Positions 51,698 through 59,693 of a stretch of 64,000 nt of DNA are shown here, piece by piece. A program made the position numbers and the translations under genes. Source of the stretch: Chryseobacterium limigenitum (GTDB lineage Bacteria; Bacteroidota; Bacteroidia; Flavobacteriales; Weeksellaceae); the NCBI RefSeq assembly GCF_900114875.1, contig NZ_FPKW01000020.1:1-64000 (forward strand), given 5' to 3'. Each line of letters begins with the position of its first letter. Position 1 is the first letter of the stretch. The notes below the pieces were generated by a model that saw only the letters and a program-made list of their open reading frames with translations, had not been told where the DNA came from and ran no database searches.

Positions 51698-51774
51698 TGT
51701 CATTCAGAGCGAAACGCAGTGAAACGTGGAATCTAAGCTATGTTTGTAAAGATTCTTCCTTCGTCAGAATGACA
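51698..51774. repeat. Inverted-repeat element, related to 9740-9811
   Basis: Ends tgtcattc (51698) and gaatgaca (51774) are inverted, with internal complementary gaatct/agattc words. The centre (taagctatgtttgtaa) resembles the reversed centre of the 9740-9811 element (aacatagcttac). Confidence 0.55.
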
Positions 51775-51804
51775 ATTGAACCATTAAGATTGCATTTATT
51801 TTTA

Positions 51805-51955
51805 AACGCAAAGTTTTAATATAGGAAAACTAATATTTGAGTGAGCAAAGAAAAGCGACAAAGTCGCTGACGAAGCTAGCTTATTAAGAATCAATTGCAT
51901 TGATTCAATTCTTTGCTCCCTTAAATATGCAAAATTGAGAATAAATCTTTGCGTT
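51805..51955. repeat. Long imperfect palindrome downstream of miaA
   Basis: aacgcaaag (51805-51813) pairs with ctttgcgtt (51947-51955). Nested arms gagtgagcaaagaa and ttctttgctcccttaa pair further in. The palindrome fills the gap between the efflux terminator region and the miaA stop, and nothing else is seen there. Confidence 0.6.
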
Positions 51956-51961
51956 AAAAAA

Positions 51962-52882
51962 TTACTTGCCAAGTTCCTGATTAATATATTCAATCAACCC
52001 ATCAAAATCCTCCTGAGAATATCCCAATTGCAAATAATGAATATCATCCGCTTTTCTATACCAAGTCAGTTGACGTTTTGCATATCTTCGGCTGTTTTTC
52101 TTGATTTCAGAAATGGCAAAATCCAACTCCCATTCTCCATCAAAATATTTGAATAATTCTGCATAACCAACCGTATTTAAAGCAGTCAATCCTTTGAATT
52201 TCTCCAGACTTTTCGCTTCTTCCAACAAGCCTTTCTCCATCATCATATCTACTCTCCTGTTGATTCTGTCGTACAGTTCTTCTCGGGGAGCTTCAATTCC
52301 GATTCGGATCACATTAAAATCTCTTGAATCCTGTGAAACAGCAATCAATTCAGAATATTTTTTATTCGTTTGCCAAATAATATCAATAGATCTGAAAAGT
52401 CTTCGATGATTATGAAAATCTACCACTGCAAAATACTCAGGATCGAGTTCTTTCAGGATTTCCTGTAATTTTTCAATTCCTTCGTTATCCAGAATCTCCT
52501 GAAGTTTTCGTTGATTCTCTTCATTAGCTTCAGGCAAATCATTCAGTCCTTCAATCAATGCTTTTTCATACATCATACTTCCGCCAACCAAAATGACGGT
52601 ATCGTATTTTTCAAAAAGTTCATTGAGTTTTTTTAAGGCATCTTCCTCGTATTGTCCGATAGAATAATATTCCTGAACAGAAAGATTTCCAATAAAATGA
52701 TGAGGTGCTTGCTCTAATTCTTCCTGCGAAGGCGAAGCTGTACCGATTTTCATTTCCTTAAAAAACTGGCGCGAGTCACAGGAAATGATCTCTGTGCTGA
52801 AATGGTTAGCCAAATCAATGGCCAATCTTGTTTTTCCAATTCCGGTGGGTCCTACAACAGAAATTAAGTTTTTCTTTTTCAC
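51962..52882 (-). CDS. miaA: tRNA dimethylallyltransferase MiaA
   Basis: A 306-residue enzyme that adds a dimethylallyl group to A37 of tRNAs reading UNN codons. The P-loop is SVVGPTGIGKTRLAIDLANH. ISCDSRQFFKEMKIGTASPS, HHFIGNLSVQEYYSIGQYEE and VDFHNHRRLFRSIDIIW match the family, as do the C-terminal ALNTVGYAELFKYFDGEW and RYAKRQLTWYRK. Length is normal. Confidence 0.95.
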   Translation of the reverse strand: MKKKNLISVVGPTGIGKTRLAIDLANHFSTEIISCDSRQFFKEMKIGTASPSQEELEQAPHHFIGNLSVQEYYSIGQYEEDALKKLNELFEKYDTVILVGGSMMYEKALIEGLNDLPEANEENQRKLQEILDNEGIEKLQEILKELDPEYFAVVDFHNHRRLFRSIDIIWQTNKKYSELIAVSQDSRDFNVIRIGIEAPREELYDRINRRVDMMMEKGLLEEAKSLEKFKGLTALNTVGYAELFKYFDGEWELDFAISEIKKNSRRYAKRQLTWYRKADDIHYLQLGYSQEDFDGLIEYINQELGK

Positions 52883-52917
52883 AGCGCTAATTTACGAAAA
52901 TTGATTTTTTATTTTCC

Positions 52918-53045
52918 ACCACAAAAGTCACAAAAGACTTTCTTTGATTTTTAGATATTTAAAAGCTCAAAAAAGCAGAACGTAAACTTTTTTGCTCTTT
53001 TGAAAACTAAATATTTCTAAACTTTTCTTTTGTGACTTTTGTGGT
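52918..53045. repeat. Long palindrome in the divergent miaA-yicC gap
   Basis: accacaaaagtcacaaaag (52918-52936) is perfectly complementary to 53027-53045. The ~90-bp interior is itself imperfectly self-complementary (agatatttaaaagctc against gaaaactaaatatttc), so the whole 128 bp could fold into one long hairpin. Confidence 0.7.
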
Positions 53046-53084
53046 TAAAATTGAATATAGTGAGAACACATACACTTAAATGTT

Positions 53085-53092
53085 TATCTTTG
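53085..53092 (+). promoter_or_regulatory. -7 box TATCTTTG for the yicC-gmk genes
   Basis: A perfect TAnnTTTG octamer 17 bp before the ATG at 53110, just outside the palindrome. No TTG at the expected upstream spacing was found. Confidence 0.55.
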
Positions 53093-53109
53093 TACGACAA
53101 TAAAAAACT

Positions 53110-53967
53110 ATGATTTTATCAATGACCGGTTTCGGTAGAGCCGAAGATGTTTTTGAAGGAAAAAAAATAACCGTAGACGTTAAATCTCTGAACAGCAAAA
53201 GCTTTGATTTAAATATCAAAGTACCGTTACGCTATAAGGAAAAAGAATTTGAGATCAGAAAAATTCTTAACGACAGAATCATCCGTGGAAAAGTAGACTG
53301 TTATATCAATATAGAGAATCTTGAAGAGTCTAACGATGTGAAAATCAATAAAAAACTAATTGATTCTTACATGAATGAGCTTCGAAATATTGCTTCTGAT
53401 GCTCCGGAATTTGAGTACCTAAAAATGGCGGTAAGACTTCCTGATGCGATCACATCAAGACCGGATGAACTGACGGAAGGCGAATGGGAATCTTTAGCAA
53501 AAATTGTTAATAATGCTGTTGACAAATTTGAAGATTTCAGAAAGACGGAAGGGAAAACCTTACATCAGGAACTTGAGAAGAATATTAAAAATATCGACAA
53601 ATATTTATCCGAAGTCATTCCTTTTGAAGAAGTGAGAATTCAAAGTGTAAAAGAACGTTACCAAAAATCTTTAAAAGAGTTTGAAAACGTTGATGAAACA
53701 CGTTTCTATCAGGAAATGGCCTATTTCACAGAGAAATTGGATATTGCTGAAGAAAAAGTAAGATTAACTCAACACTTAAAATATTACCTGGAAGTAATGG
53801 ATAATGAAGATTTCAACGGAAAGAAACTAGGTTTTATTTCCCAGGAGATCGGAAGAGAGATCAATACATTAGGTTCAAAAGCCAATCACGCTGAGATCCA
53901 AAAATTGGTCGTGATGATGAAAGATGATTTGGAAAAAATTAAAGAACAAACGTTAAACGTATTATAA
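53110..53967 (+). CDS. yicC: YicC family endoribonuclease
   Basis: A 285-residue cytosolic protein opening MILSMTGFGRAEDVFEGKKI with KSLNSKSFDLNIKVPLRYKE, then a long helical part. The conserved C-terminal region DIAEEKVRLTQHLKYYLEVM, GKKLGFISQEIGREINTLGS and KANHAEIQKLVVMMKDDLEK is diagnostic. YicC proteins are reported to be RNases. The gene precedes gmk, the common arrangement in many bacteria. Confidence 0.93.
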   Translation: MILSMTGFGRAEDVFEGKKITVDVKSLNSKSFDLNIKVPLRYKEKEFEIRKILNDRIIRGKVDCYINIENLEESNDVKINKKLIDSYMNELRNIASDAPEFEYLKMAVRLPDAITSRPDELTEGEWESLAKIVNNAVDKFEDFRKTEGKTLHQELEKNIKNIDKYLSEVIPFEEVRIQSVKERYQKSLKEFENVDETRFYQEMAYFTEKLDIAEEKVRLTQHLKYYLEVMDNEDFNGKKLGFISQEIGREINTLGSKANHAEIQKLVVMMKDDLEKIKEQTLNVL

Positions 53968-54037
53968 TTAGTTGCTAGTTAATAGTTGACAGTTTCTTGA
54001 TAAAACAAGCAACGAGAAACAAGCAACCAACAACCAT

Positions 54038-54604
54038 ATGAATAAAGTTATCATATTTTCAGCGCCGTCAGGAAGCGGAAAAACTACATTAGTAAAGCAT
54101 TCTTTGAAAGTATTCAATGAGCTTCAGTTTTCAATTTCCTGTACAACAAGACAGCCAAGAGGAAGCGAGATACATGCAGTGGATTATCATTTTTTAAGTC
54201 CTGATGAATTCAGACAGAAAATTTCGGAAGATGCTTTTGTGGAGTTTGAAGAGGTGTACACTGATAAATATTACGGTACTTTAAAATCTGAAGTTGAAAA
54301 GATCTGGAATCAGGGAAAAGTAGTGATCTTTGATGTTGATGTAAAAGGCGGAATTTCTTTAAAAAAGTATTTTGGAGAGAAAGCCCTGTCAATTTTCATC
54401 GAACCGCCTTCCATTGAAGAATTGGAACGAAGATTGATCTCCAGAAACACAGATGATGCAGAGACTATCAAAACCCGCGTAGAAAAGGCAGAAGAAGAAA
54501 TGTCTTACGCAAAAGAGTTTGACAAAATCGTGATCAATAACGATTTGGATATTGCAAAAGAAGAAATAGAAAGTTTAATAAAAAAATTTATAGAAAGAAA
54601 CTAG
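54038..54604 (+). CDS. gmk: Guanylate kinase
   Basis: A 188-residue kinase converting GMP to GDP. Motifs are IIFSAPSGSGKTTLVKHSL (P-loop), SISCTTRQPRGSEIHAVDYH (GMP binding), FVEFEEVYTDKYYGTLKSEV and VVIFDVDVKGGISLKKYFGE. RLISRNTDDAETIKTRVEKA is the C-terminal lid. Length is normal. It lies 70 bp behind yicC. Confidence 0.95.
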   Translation: MNKVIIFSAPSGSGKTTLVKHSLKVFNELQFSISCTTRQPRGSEIHAVDYHFLSPDEFRQKISEDAFVEFEEVYTDKYYGTLKSEVEKIWNQGKVVIFDVDVKGGISLKKYFGEKALSIFIEPPSIEELERRLISRNTDDAETIKTRVEKAEEEMSYAKEFDKIVINNDLDIAKEEIESLIKKFIERN

Positions 54605-54683
54605 AAGTTAGAGATTAGAAGTTAGTAAAAAATGCCGGCAAATTCCGGAGCAAATCTAACTTCTAATTTCTAAAATCTAACTT
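54603..54683. repeat. Inverted repeat of ctaacttct-type words before nadA
   Basis: agaagttagagattagaagt (from 54603) is complementary to ctaacttctaatttctaaaa (from 54657), enclosing about 30 bp with a small palindrome (gccggcaaattccgga). The same taacttct word is found at 31708-31740. Confidence 0.6.
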
Positions 54684-54711
54684 ACTATAATCAAAAAACA
54701 TTGAGGTTGAT

Positions 54712-55731
54712 ATGAGTACCGAAACATTAGAAAAAGCTAAATCTGCGATTCCCGTAAGAGGATTTTTGGATATAAAAGATTTGGTAATTCCTCAAGGAGA
54801 AGAATTGGTGAAGGCCATTCTTAAATTGAAAGAAGAGAAAAATGCGGTTATTTTAGCGCATTATTACCAACCTGGAGAGATTCAGGATATTGCTGATTTC
54901 CTTGGAGATTCTCTGCAATTGGCAAGACAGGCAAAAGATACCAACGCTGATATGATCGTATTCTGCGGAGTACATTTCATGGCAGAGGCAGCGAAGATCT
55001 TGAACCCAACTAAAAAAGTAGTTCTTCCCGACACCATGGCGGGATGCTCTTTGGCAGACGGTTGTTCAGGAGAAGGTTTGAGAAAAATGCGTGAACAGCA
55101 TCCTAATGCTTTGATCGCAACCTACATCAACTGTAACGCTGAAACAAAAGCTGAAAGTGATATTATCGTAACAAGTTCAAACGCCGAAACGGTAATTGAA
55201 GCGTTGCCAAAAGACCGACCAATTATTTTCGCACCGGATAAAAATCTAGGAAGATATTTATCTCAAAAGACAGGTCGCGACATGATCCTTTGGGATGGAA
55301 GCTGCATCGTGCATGAAGCATTTTCCATGGAAAGAATTGCTCAGCAATTAGCTGATAATCCTGATGCAAAACTGATCGCTCACCCTGAAAGTGAAGAATC
55401 AGTATTGAAATTAGCTCATTTTATTGGCTCTACTTCTGCTCTTCTAAACTATGTTGAAAAAGAAGATTGTCAGAAATTCATCATCGCTACAGAAGAAGGA
55501 ATTCTTCACGAAATGAGAAAACGTGCGCCACATAAAGAATTGATTCCAGCTTTGGTTTTTGATGAAAGCTGTAACTGTTCAGAATGTTTCTACATGAAAC
55601 GTAATACAATGGAAAAGTTGTACTTATGTATGAAATATGAATTACCTGAGATCCTTATCGACGAAGAACTTCGTTTGAGAGCATTGAAGCCAATTGAGGC
55701 GATGCTAGATCTTTCGAAAAGTATAAAATAA
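54712..55731 (+). CDS. nadA: Quinolinate synthase NadA
   Basis: A 339-residue 4Fe-4S enzyme condensing iminoaspartate with dihydroxyacetone phosphate to quinolinate in NAD synthesis. Motifs are ILAHYYQPGEIQDIADFLGD, CGVHFMAEAAKILNP, MAGCSLADGCSGEGLRKM, ATYINCNAETKAESDI, HPESEESVLKLAHFIGSTSA and the C-terminal DESCNCSECFYMKRNTMEKL. Three cluster cysteines are expected and several candidates are present. nadB is not in the window. Confidence 0.95.
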   Translation: MSTETLEKAKSAIPVRGFLDIKDLVIPQGEELVKAILKLKEEKNAVILAHYYQPGEIQDIADFLGDSLQLARQAKDTNADMIVFCGVHFMAEAAKILNPTKKVVLPDTMAGCSLADGCSGEGLRKMREQHPNALIATYINCNAETKAESDIIVTSSNAETVIEALPKDRPIIFAPDKNLGRYLSQKTGRDMILWDGSCIVHEAFSMERIAQQLADNPDAKLIAHPESEESVLKLAHFIGSTSALLNYVEKEDCQKFIIATEEGILHEMRKRAPHKELIPALVFDESCNCSECFYMKRNTMEKLYLCMKYELPEILIDEELRLRALKPIEAMLDLSKSIK

Positions 55732-56232
55732 ATGAAAAAAGTATTTTCAATTATATTTTTATTCATCGTTATTTTTGGTTTTTCGCAAAATCAAAAACAA
55801 GCCATTATTAAACAAGCTAATGACATGAGGAAATACTTCATGGAAAAAAATTATAATGCTTTTAGTAATTACGTTTATGATGGGGTAATAAAAATGTATG
55901 GAAATAAAAAGAAAATGATTGAAGCTTCTGTGGATGCCATAAATAAGATGGAAAAAGCAGGTTATACTTTTAAAGATGTTACTTTTTCTGATGCCTCAGA
56001 TATTATAAATAATAAGACTGAATTACAAACTGTAGTTCATCAAAAAATAGAAATGGAAACTCCAAAAGGTAAAATTTTAGGAGACTATTACTTAGTAGGT
56101 ATTTCTAAAGATAATGGAAAGCTCTGGAAATTTATTGATACTGTAGGAAAAAACATCTCAGAGATGATAAAATATTTTCCGAACTTAAGTTCTAAGTTAA
56201 ATATTCCGAAGAAAAAAATTACTTCTCAATAG
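55732..56232 (+). CDS. Secreted NTF2/SnoaL-like protein of unknown function
   Basis: A 166-residue protein with a signal peptide (MKKVFSIIFLFIVIFGFSQ). The mature domain (KQANDMRKYFMEKNYNAFSN, YVYDGVIKMYGNKKKMIEAS, LQTVVHQKIEMETPKGKILG, DYYLVGISKDNGKLWKFIDT) has the helix-then-curved-sheet pattern of NTF2-like proteins. It begins immediately after the nadA stop codon, so it is co-transcribed, though a functional link is not evident. A terminator follows. Confidence 0.75.
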   Translation: MKKVFSIIFLFIVIFGFSQNQKQAIIKQANDMRKYFMEKNYNAFSNYVYDGVIKMYGNKKKMIEASVDAINKMEKAGYTFKDVTFSDASDIINNKTELQTVVHQKIEMETPKGKILGDYYLVGISKDNGKLWKFIDTVGKNISEMIKYFPNLSSKLNIPKKKITSQ

Positions 56233-56252
56233 CTAAAAAGTAATTAAAAATC

Positions 56253-56278
56253 AAAAGCACTGTAAAAACAGTGCTTTT
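56253..56278. terminator. Terminator of the nadA operon
   Basis: aaaagcactgt (56253-56263) pairs with acagtgctttt (56268-56278), followed by T. On the minus strand it could also serve the peptide genes. Confidence 0.85.
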
Positions 56279-56284
56279 TTTTTA

Positions 56285-56452
56285 TTAAACCATAGGTGCA
56301 TAACAAGTTCCTCCCGGCTTTCGCCAACATCCCCATCCTCCTGGACGGAAGCACACATAAGCTTCACCGCCGCATGCGTCTATCTGAACTTGAGTGAAAC
56401 CTCCTTGAATTTTCGTTTGTTCTGCTCTAGACAATTTTTTTAAATTTTTCAT
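56285..56452 (-). CDS. Double-glycine-leader peptide 1 (bacteriocin-like)
   Basis: A 55-residue peptide on the minus strand. The leader MKNLKKLSRAEQTKIQGG ends in a GG processing site of the kind cleaved by C39 peptidase-containing ABC transporters. The 37-residue core contains four cysteines (DACGGEAYVC, GWGCWRKPGGTC) and is rich in Gly and Trp. Its leader matches the two following genes (MKNLK/MKNQK.L.R), showing common descent, while its core is unrelated to theirs. No transporter or immunity gene is adjacent. Confidence 0.75.
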   Translation of the reverse strand: MKNLKKLSRAEQTKIQGGFTQVQIDACGGEAYVCFRPGGWGCWRKPGGTCYAPMV

Positions 56453-56512
56453 AATTTATTTGAGTTTGATTGAGTTTAAAATATGAAATAACGTTTTAAT
56501 AATAATTTTCAG

Positions 56513-56698
56513 TTATTGAGGAAAACAATCCATACTTACTAAAACTTTTGACTTACAGCACGACGGCAAAGCATCAAAAGCTTCGCATGATCTTGGAAAC
56601 CCCGGCCCGTAAGGTCCCGGAGGGCACACATAATTGCAAGTTGCACCACCATTAATTGATTTCAGATTTTCTCTGTTAATTCTTTTTAGATTTTTCAT
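56513..56698 (-). CDS. Double-glycine-leader peptide 2 (bacteriocin-like)
   Basis: A 61-residue peptide. The leader MKNLKRINRENLKSINGG ends in GG at residue 18. The core has six cysteines (ATCNYVCPPGPYGPGFPR, SCEAFDALPSCCKSKVLVSM, DCFPQ). The last 25 residues closely match peptide 3 (SCEA, LP, C..KVLVSMDCF), so the two are paralogues from a local duplication. The start follows 7 bp after the stop of peptide 3 on the same strand. Confidence 0.85.
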   Translation of the reverse strand: MKNLKRINRENLKSINGGATCNYVCPPGPYGPGFPRSCEAFDALPSCCKSKVLVSMDCFPQ

Positions 56699-56705
56699 AG
56701 TAATT

Positions 56706-56918
56706 TTATTTTGATATTTGAACTAGTTCGAAGCAGTCCATACTGACAAGAACACATTTTCTGCAAGTCTCCGGAAGCCCCCAATATGCTTCACAAGAAT
56801 GAGTTTCATTAGGCCCAAAAGCACCTGTTGGGCAACCATTGCAATGAGTAATTGGAGGTACTCCTGCCCCATTAATTTGTTCTAAATTCTTTCTGTTTAA
56901 TCTTTTTTGATTTTTCAT
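56706..56918 (-). CDS. Double-glycine-like leader peptide 3 (bacteriocin-like)
   Basis: A 70-residue peptide and the first of the three on the minus strand. The leader MKNQKRLNRKNLEQINGAG has the second Gly of the GG site replaced by Ala (NGAG), so processing may differ. The core has six cysteines (THCNGCPTGAFGPNETHSCE, ETCRKCVLVSMDCFELVQ), with the same SCEA...VLVSMDCF tail as peptide 2. Disulfide-rich secretion products are the natural reading. It diverges from the thr leader with about 127 bp between starts. Confidence 0.83.
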   Translation of the reverse strand: MKNQKRLNRKNLEQINGAGVPPITHCNGCPTGAFGPNETHSCEAYWGLPETCRKCVLVSMDCFELVQISK

Positions 56919-57005
56919 AATAATTTGATTTAGTTTTGCTTATAAATTTAGTAAATATCTCTATTAAATCACACTATATTGAAAAATAATCCTTTACCTC
57001 TACAT

Positions 57006-57035
57006 TTTGATATTTAAAAATAATTTGTACATTTG
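57006..57035 (+). promoter_or_regulatory. thr operon promoter
   Basis: TTTG at 57006-57009 is separated by 18 bp from TACATTTG at 57028-57035, a full match to the Bacteroidota TTG-N17-23-TAnnTTTG promoter. Transcription should start about 6 bp later, only a few bases before the leader peptide ATG at 57046. Confidence 0.75.
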
Positions 57036-57045
57036 TTTTACAACA

Positions 57046-57141
57046 ATGAAATTTACACGAAACATATATGATATTTCTGCTCTGAAGTTTTCTGCTTCTG
57101 AAGCATCTTCTGTTTCTACGATTACAACTACTACCCCATAA
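57046..57141 (+). CDS. thrL: thr operon leader peptide (putative)
   Basis: A 31-codon frame, MKFTRNIYDISALKFSASEA followed by SSVSTITTTTP, ending in TAA. It carries a C-terminal run of Thr-Ile-Thr-Thr-Thr-Thr codons immediately before a hairpin and upstream of thrA. That is the design of a threonine/isoleucine attenuator leader (E. coli ThrL also ends in an ITTT-type run), although the rest of the sequence is unlike E. coli ThrL. The promoter lies just upstream, so the transcript would begin almost at its start codon. Confidence 0.75.
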   Translation: MKFTRNIYDISALKFSASEASSVSTITTTTP

Positions 57142-57188
57142 CGGGGTACATTTTCACATATTATCACCGGCACCAGTGCTCTTTTTTT
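57132..57188 (+). promoter_or_regulatory. Candidate transcription attenuator of the thr operon
   Basis: taccccataacggggta (57132-57148) is a hairpin covering the last Thr codons and the stop of the leader peptide. Downstream a short weak stem GGCA/TGCT (57169-57180) is followed by ctttttttaa, a possible terminator. A ribosome stalled on Thr codons would cover the first hairpin. The exact alternative pairings are not resolved by eye. Confidence 0.55.
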
Positions 57189-57235
57189 AAAGAGTGAAAA
57201 AATTCTATTGTCAATAATTCAAAATCAAAAAAATG

Positions 57236-59683
57236 ATGAAAGTCCTCAAATTCGGCGGAACATCTGTAGCCAGTTCAGAAAATATTCTGAAAGTAGAAAA
57301 TATCATTAAAAAAGAATCTTCACAAAAAATAATTGTTGTCGTTTCAGCGCTACATGGCGTAACAGATCATCTGATAAAAGCAGCTGAACAGGCCTCTAAT
57401 AAAGATGAAAGCTATCTCTCAACCATCAAAACAATTGAAGAGAAACATTTAAATCTTGTAAAAGAACTTATTCCCATTCTAGAACAGAGCGCATGGTTAA
57501 GTTTTGTAAAAAAACATTTTAATGACATTGAAGACCTATGCAACGGAATATTTGTTTTAGGTGAATTTACAGATCGCACCAAAGACAAAATAGCATCTTA
57601 CGGAGAATTTTTATCGTCAAATATTATTGCGGCAAGATTTAAATTTGAAAAATTAGATTCCGTCTGGATGAATTCTGCGGACTATATCATCACAAACAGC
57701 AACTTCACCAATGCAAAAGTTGATGTTGAAACCACTGAAAGAAATTTAGTTAAATATTTTAAAGAAAATCAACAGCAAATAACTGTTGCTCCCGGATTTA
57801 TTGCTAAGGATCAAAACGGAAATATAACAACTTTGGGAAGAGGGGGATCAGATTATACAGCATCAATATTCGCGTCGTCATTAGATGCAGAAGAACTCCA
57901 AATATGGACTGACGTGAGCGGAATGATGACTGCAGATCCCAAGCTTTCTTCCAATGCCAAGGTTATTCCGAAAATATCTTATCAGGAAGCGATGGAGCTT
58001 TCTCATTTTGGAGCAAAAGTTCTTTATCCACCAACAATTCAGCCGGTTATGGTGAAGAATATTAATTTAATGATTAAAAATACTTTTGATCCCGAAGCTC
58101 CGGGTACTTTGATATCTCATAACATTAAAATTTCAGAAGGTGAAGAACAGCAAATCGCAGTAGGAATTTCAAATATGAGCAACATTGCCCTTCTTACTTT
58201 AGAAGGTAGTGGAATGGTTGGAATTCCCGGTATTTCAGCAAAACTATTTCAATGTCTTAGTCGTGAAAAAATAAATGTAATCCTTATCACTCAAAGCTCT
58301 TCGGAACATTCGATTACAATTGCAATCAATGAAAAAGACACTTTCAATGCAGAAAATGCCATCAATGCTTCATTTGAGGATGATTTAAAATTAAAAAGAA
58401 TTTCACCTCTAAAAATAGAATCGGGACTTTCAATTGTCGCTCTGGTCGGAGAAAATATGAAAAACCGAAGCGGTGTAAGTGCCAAAATGTTCGGCTGTTT
58501 GGGAAATAACGGGATTAATATCAGAGCTATTGCTCAAGGTTCATCAGAGCGAAATATCAGCATTGTGATCTCAGAAAAAGATATTAAAAAAGCTGTAAAT
58601 GTACTTCATGAAGAATTTTTTGAATCAGAAATAAAACAGGTGCATCTTTATATTTGCGGAACAGGGAATGTTGGCTCAAAACTGATTCAGCAGATTTATA
58701 ATCAGAATAAATATCTGCAGGAAAATCTTTTGATTAATTTAAGAATTGCAGGAATTTCAAACAGCCGAAAAATGGTATTTTCGGATCAGGGAATTTCACA
58801 AAATGAATTGAATGAAAAACTAGAAAACGGTGAACAAGCTTCCATCAAAAAATTTGCAGAAGAAATTATTTCAAGAAACCTTAGAAACTCAGTTCTTGTA
58901 GACGTAACAACCAACGCACAGGTTCCCGAAATTTATGAAACTGTATTAAAAAGATGCATAAATATTGTTGCTTGTAACAAAATTGCCGCCTCTTCCGATT
59001 TTGAAAAATATAAATCATTAAAAAATATCGCTAAAAACCACAATCGCAAATTTTTCTTTGAAACTAATGTGGGAGCAGGTCTGCCTATTATCGGAACCAT
59101 TAATGACCTGATAAGAAGTGGCGACCAAATCACTTCCATTCAAGCCGTATTGAGTGGAACATTAAATTTTGTTTTTAATAATTATGACGGTAGCAAATCG
59201 TTTTCCGAGATCGTAGCCGAAGCACAAAAACAAGGTTTTACTGAGCCCGATCCAAGACTTGATCTGGCAGGAACAGATGTTGTGCGTAAAATTTTAATTC
59301 TGGCAAGAGAAGCCGGATATTCACTTCAGTTTGATGAAATAGAGAATATACAATTTCTTCCTCAAGAATGTATGAACGGAAGCGTTGATGATTTTTACAG
59401 TATGATGATTCAATATGAGGATCATTTTAAAAAAATATTGGATGGAGCTAAAAAAGAAGGCAAAATTTTAAAATATGTTGCCGAATTTAAAGATGGAAAA
59501 GCCAAAGTAGGCCTACAGCACATCGCCCCGGAAAGTGACCTGTTTCACCTTTACGGCAAAGATAATATTGTCATTCTAAAAACTTTACGATATTCTGAGC
59601 AGCCATTAGTCGTAAAAGGCGCAGGTGCCGGCGCAGAAGTAACAGCAAGCGGAGTTTTTGCAGATATTGTACGTTCAGTTTAA
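57236..59683 (+). CDS. thrA: Bifunctional aspartokinase/homoserine dehydrogenase
   Basis: An 815-residue fusion enzyme for steps 1 and 3 of the aspartate pathway. The second of two adjacent ATGs (57236) gives MKVLKFGGTSVASSENILKV. The aspartokinase domain continues with LGRGGSDYTASIFASSLDAE; two ACT-type regulatory units follow (GMVGIPGISAKLFQCLSREK; RSGVSAKMFGCLGNNGINIR). The homoserine dehydrogenase half has YICGTGNVGSKLIQQI (NAD-binding), CNKIAASSDFEKYKSL, ETNVGAGLPIIGTINDLIRS and GTDVVRKILILAREAG. Allosteric inhibition by threonine is expected from the ACT units. Confidence 0.95.
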   Translation: MKVLKFGGTSVASSENILKVENIIKKESSQKIIVVVSALHGVTDHLIKAAEQASNKDESYLSTIKTIEEKHLNLVKELIPILEQSAWLSFVKKHFNDIEDLCNGIFVLGEFTDRTKDKIASYGEFLSSNIIAARFKFEKLDSVWMNSADYIITNSNFTNAKVDVETTERNLVKYFKENQQQITVAPGFIAKDQNGNITTLGRGGSDYTASIFASSLDAEELQIWTDVSGMMTADPKLSSNAKVIPKISYQEAMELSHFGAKVLYPPTIQPVMVKNINLMIKNTFDPEAPGTLISHNIKISEGEEQQIAVGISNMSNIALLTLEGSGMVGIPGISAKLFQCLSREKINVILITQSSSEHSITIAINEKDTFNAENAINASFEDDLKLKRISPLKIESGLSIVALVGENMKNRSGVSAKMFGCLGNNGINIRAIAQGSSERNISIVISEKDIKKAVNVLHEEFFESEIKQVHLYICGTGNVGSKLIQQIYNQNKYLQENLLINLRIAGISNSRKMVFSDQGISQNELNEKLENGEQASIKKFAEEIISRNLRNSVLVDVTTNAQVPEIYETVLKRCINIVACNKIAASSDFEKYKSLKNIAKNHNRKFFFETNVGAGLPIIGTINDLIRSGDQITSIQAVLSGTLNFVFNNYDGSKSFSEIVAEAQKQGFTEPDPRLDLAGTDVVRKILILAREAGYSLQFDEIENIQFLPQECMNGSVDDFYSMMIQYEDHFKKILDGAKKEGKILKYVAEFKDGKAKVGLQHIAPESDLFHLYGKDNIVILKTLRYSEQPLVVKGAGAGAEVTASGVFADIVRSV

Positions 59684-59693
59684 ATAATAAAAT

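Noticed and set aside
51802..51993. 63-codon minus-strand frame after miaA
   Set aside because: It spans the long palindrome and overlaps the miaA end; no conserved features.
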